NCBI RefSeq assembly: GCF_016744175.1 | Contig: NZ_JADGEV010000020.1 | Location: 12,228-58,969, forward strand | Direction: 5' to 3' | Origin: Neptunomonas sp. | Lineage (GTDB): Bacteria > Pseudomonadota > Gammaproteobacteria > Pseudomonadales > Balneatricaceae | DNA length: 46,742 nucleotides | Part shown: positions 45,292 through 46,742 of the stretch, piece after piece | Layout of the letters: each line of letters begins with the position of its first letter | How positions within the stretch are numbered: the stretch's first letter is position 1 | Program-made: the position numbers and the translations under genes | The notes under the pieces: model-generated | Databases searched by the model: none | What the model was told of the DNA's origin: nothing | Seen by the model: the letters and a program-made list of their open reading frames with translations, nothing else

Positions 45292-46742
45292 ATGTCCCAG
45301 TTTGATATCCTGTTTGAACCGCTAAAAATTAATAACCTTACTATTCGTAACCGTATAGTGAGTACCGCGCACGCCGAAGTTTATGCAACCGATGGCGGAA
45401 TGACGACTGAACGCTATGTTAAGTATTACGAAGAGAAAGCCAAAGGTGGTTGTGGCTTGTCGATCTGTGGTGGTTCCAGTGTGGTATCGATAGATAGCCC
45501 GCAAAGCTGGTGGAGCTCCGTTAACCTGTCGACTGATCGTATCATTCCTCATTTTCAAAATCTTGCTGATGCGGTACATAAGCACGGCGGTAAGATTATG
45601 ATTCAAATTACCCACATGGGACGCCGCTCCCGTTGGGATGGCGGTGATTGGCCGAACCTGATGTCGCCATCGGGTATTCGTGAACCTGTTCATCGCGCTA
45701 CTTGTAAAACTATTGAAGAAGAAGATATCTGGCGCATTATTGGTGATTTTGCACAAGCCGCGCGTCGTGCAAAAGAAGGCGGTTTAGATGGTGTTGAGTT
45801 ATCTGCCGTGCACCAGCACATGATTGATCAGTTTTGGTCGCCGCGTGTGAACAAGCGTACCGACCAATGGGGTGGTAGTTTAGAAAATCGTATGCGTTTT
45901 GGTATGGAAGTGCTAAAAGCCGTACGCGAAGAAGTCGGCCGTGACTTTGTCGTCGGTATTCGTATGTGTGGTGATGAATTCCACCCAGATGGCCTGAGTC
46001 ACGAAGATCTTAAGCAGATTGCTAAGTACTATAATGATACTGGCTTATTGGATTTCTTCGGTGTGGTGGGTTCTGGTTGTGACACCCATAATACGCTGGC
46101 AAATGTTATTCCGAATATGAGCTACCCACCAGAGCCATTTCTACATCTTGCCGCTGGCATTAAAGAAGTAGTGGATGTGCCGGTTATTCACGCGCAGAAC
46201 ATCAAAGACCCAAATCAAGCTAAACGTATACTTGAAGCGGGATATGTTGATTTTGTCGGTATGACGCGTGCCCATATTGCTGATCCGCATATCATCGCAA
46301 AAATAAAGAATGATCAAGTCGATCAGATTCGCCAGTGTGTCGGCGCTAACTACTGTATCGACCGTCAATACATGGGCTTGGATGTTCTGTGTATTCAAAA
46401 TGCTGCTACCTCGCGTGAACATATGGGGATGCCGCACATCATCGAAAAAACTACCGGTATTAAGCGAAAAGTCGTAGTGGTTGGTGGTGGGCCTGGAGGT
46501 CTTGAAGCTGCACGGGTCGCTGCAGAGCGCGGCCATGATGTGACGCTTATTGAAAAAGAAGAAGAGCTGGGTGGGCAGGTAGTGATTGCTGCCAAAGCAC
46601 CGCAACGTGACCAGATGGCGGGTATCACTCGCTGGTTAGCAATGGAAGTGGAACGTTTAGGTGTTGATGTTCGACTAGGAACCAGTGCTGATCCAGAGCT
46701 TATCCATGAGCTGAAACCTGATGTATGTATTTTGGCGACCGG
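45292..46742 (+). CDS. dgcA: Dimethylglycine demethylase subunit DgcA (cut by the window end)
   Basis: An open frame from ATG 45292 (AAGGTGGGG upstream) runs 483 codons to the window edge without a stop; family members are about 690 residues. The N-terminal Old-Yellow-Enzyme-type FMN barrel begins FDILFEPLKINNLTIRNRI and contains QITHMGRRSRWDGG, AVHQHMIDQFWSPRVNKRTD and GIRMCGDEFHPDG. The Fe-S segment near 349-367 follows, then the FAD/NAD motif VVVVGGGPGGLEAARVAAERG. It demethylates dimethylglycine to sarcosine with DgcB. The neighbouring GbdR-like, M19 and DUF5943 genes fix the identity over other TMADH-like enzymes. Confidence 0.9.
   Translation, partial: MSQFDILFEPLKINNLTIRNRIVSTAHAEVYATDGGMTTERYVKYYEEKAKGGCGLSICGGSSVVSIDSPQSWWSSVNLSTDRIIPHFQNLADAVHKHGGKIMIQITHMGRRSRWDGGDWPNLMSPSGIREPVHRATCKTIEEEDIWRIIGDFAQAARRAKEGGLDGVELSAVHQHMIDQFWSPRVNKRTDQWGGSLENRMRFGMEVLKAVREEVGRDFVVGIRMCGDEFHPDGLSHEDLKQIAKYYNDTGLLDFFGVVGSGCDTHNTLANVIPNMSYPPEPFLHLAAGIKEVVDVPVIHAQNIKDPNQAKRILEAGYVDFVGMTRAHIADPHIIAKIKNDQVDQIRQCVGANYCIDRQYMGLDVLCIQNAATSREHMGMPHIIEKTTGIKRKVVVVGGGPGGLEAARVAAERGHDVTLIEKEEELGGQVVIAAKAPQRDQMAGITRWLAMEVERLGVDVRLGTSADPELIHELKPDVCILAT

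Noticed and set aside
45322-45756. Antisense open frame inside dgcA
   Set aside because: The sense strand encodes a clear FMN-barrel protein across this stretch; the antisense frame shows no family features.
46141-46605. Second antisense open frame inside dgcA
   Set aside because: Opposite the Fe-S and FAD-binding segments of dgcA, with no recognisable domain.

Overview
The window is a gene-dense stretch of bacterial chromosome of moderate-to-low G+C. The gene content points to a marine gammaproteobacterium near the Oceanospirillaceae (Neptuniibacter/Amphritea/Marinomonas-like). That placement is inference from sucA/sdh/gltA order, the Pseudomonas-like SucA N-terminus, the GbdR-type betaine regulator, and the cytochrome c5/c' and LuxS genes. 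I see no rRNA, tRNA, CRISPR, insertion sequence, prophage or integrase, and most of the window reads as conserved core genome.

Layout. 1-2.7 kb: a YebC-family regulator, a degenerate metallo-beta-lactamase-fold protein and the folM-folX pterin pair. 3-5 kb: a NIT-domain chemoreceptor. 5-8.5 kb: a D-/L-alanine catabolic unit (Lrp-type regulator divergent from dadA-ridA-dadX) with a perfect 20-bp palindrome in the divergent promoter. 8.5-12.6 kb: a YgfB/UPF0149 protein, then recQ, a YqaA-like membrane protein and an uncharacterised membrane-anchored protein with a metzincin-like zinc site. 12.6-25.6 kb: the TCA cluster, with gltA divergent from sdhCDAB, followed by sucAB-lpd-sucCD. Both divergent promoters are readable. 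Intrinsic terminators lie after sdhB, between sucA and sucB, and after sucD; two stem-loops lie between lpd and sucC. These suggest the cluster is transcribed in separately tuned segments.

25.6-40.2 kb: an MFS transporter, a retropepsin-like protease, a YiiX-type papain-fold protein followed by a Ycf46-like AAA+ ATPase, glpD, a single-domain PqiA-like membrane protein, an Imm22-like protein, a DUF3301 protein, selO, luxS, a DMT exporter, a DUF599 protein translationally coupled to two tandem hotdog thioesterases, and htpG behind a textbook sigma-32 promoter.

40.3-46.7 kb: cytochrome c5, cytochrome c', a VF530 protein, then a glycine-betaine catabolism locus: a GbdR-like regulator, an M19 dipeptidase homologue that has lost its first metal-binding motif, a DUF5943/4-vinyl-reductase-like protein, and dgcA (dimethylglycine demethylase), which runs off the window end. 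The leads most worth following are the atypical active sites (MBL, M19, DgcA iron-sulfur motif), the metzincin-like protein, the two-protease/AAA+ neighbourhood, and unexplained RNA-structure candidates inside suc and upstream of gbdR.
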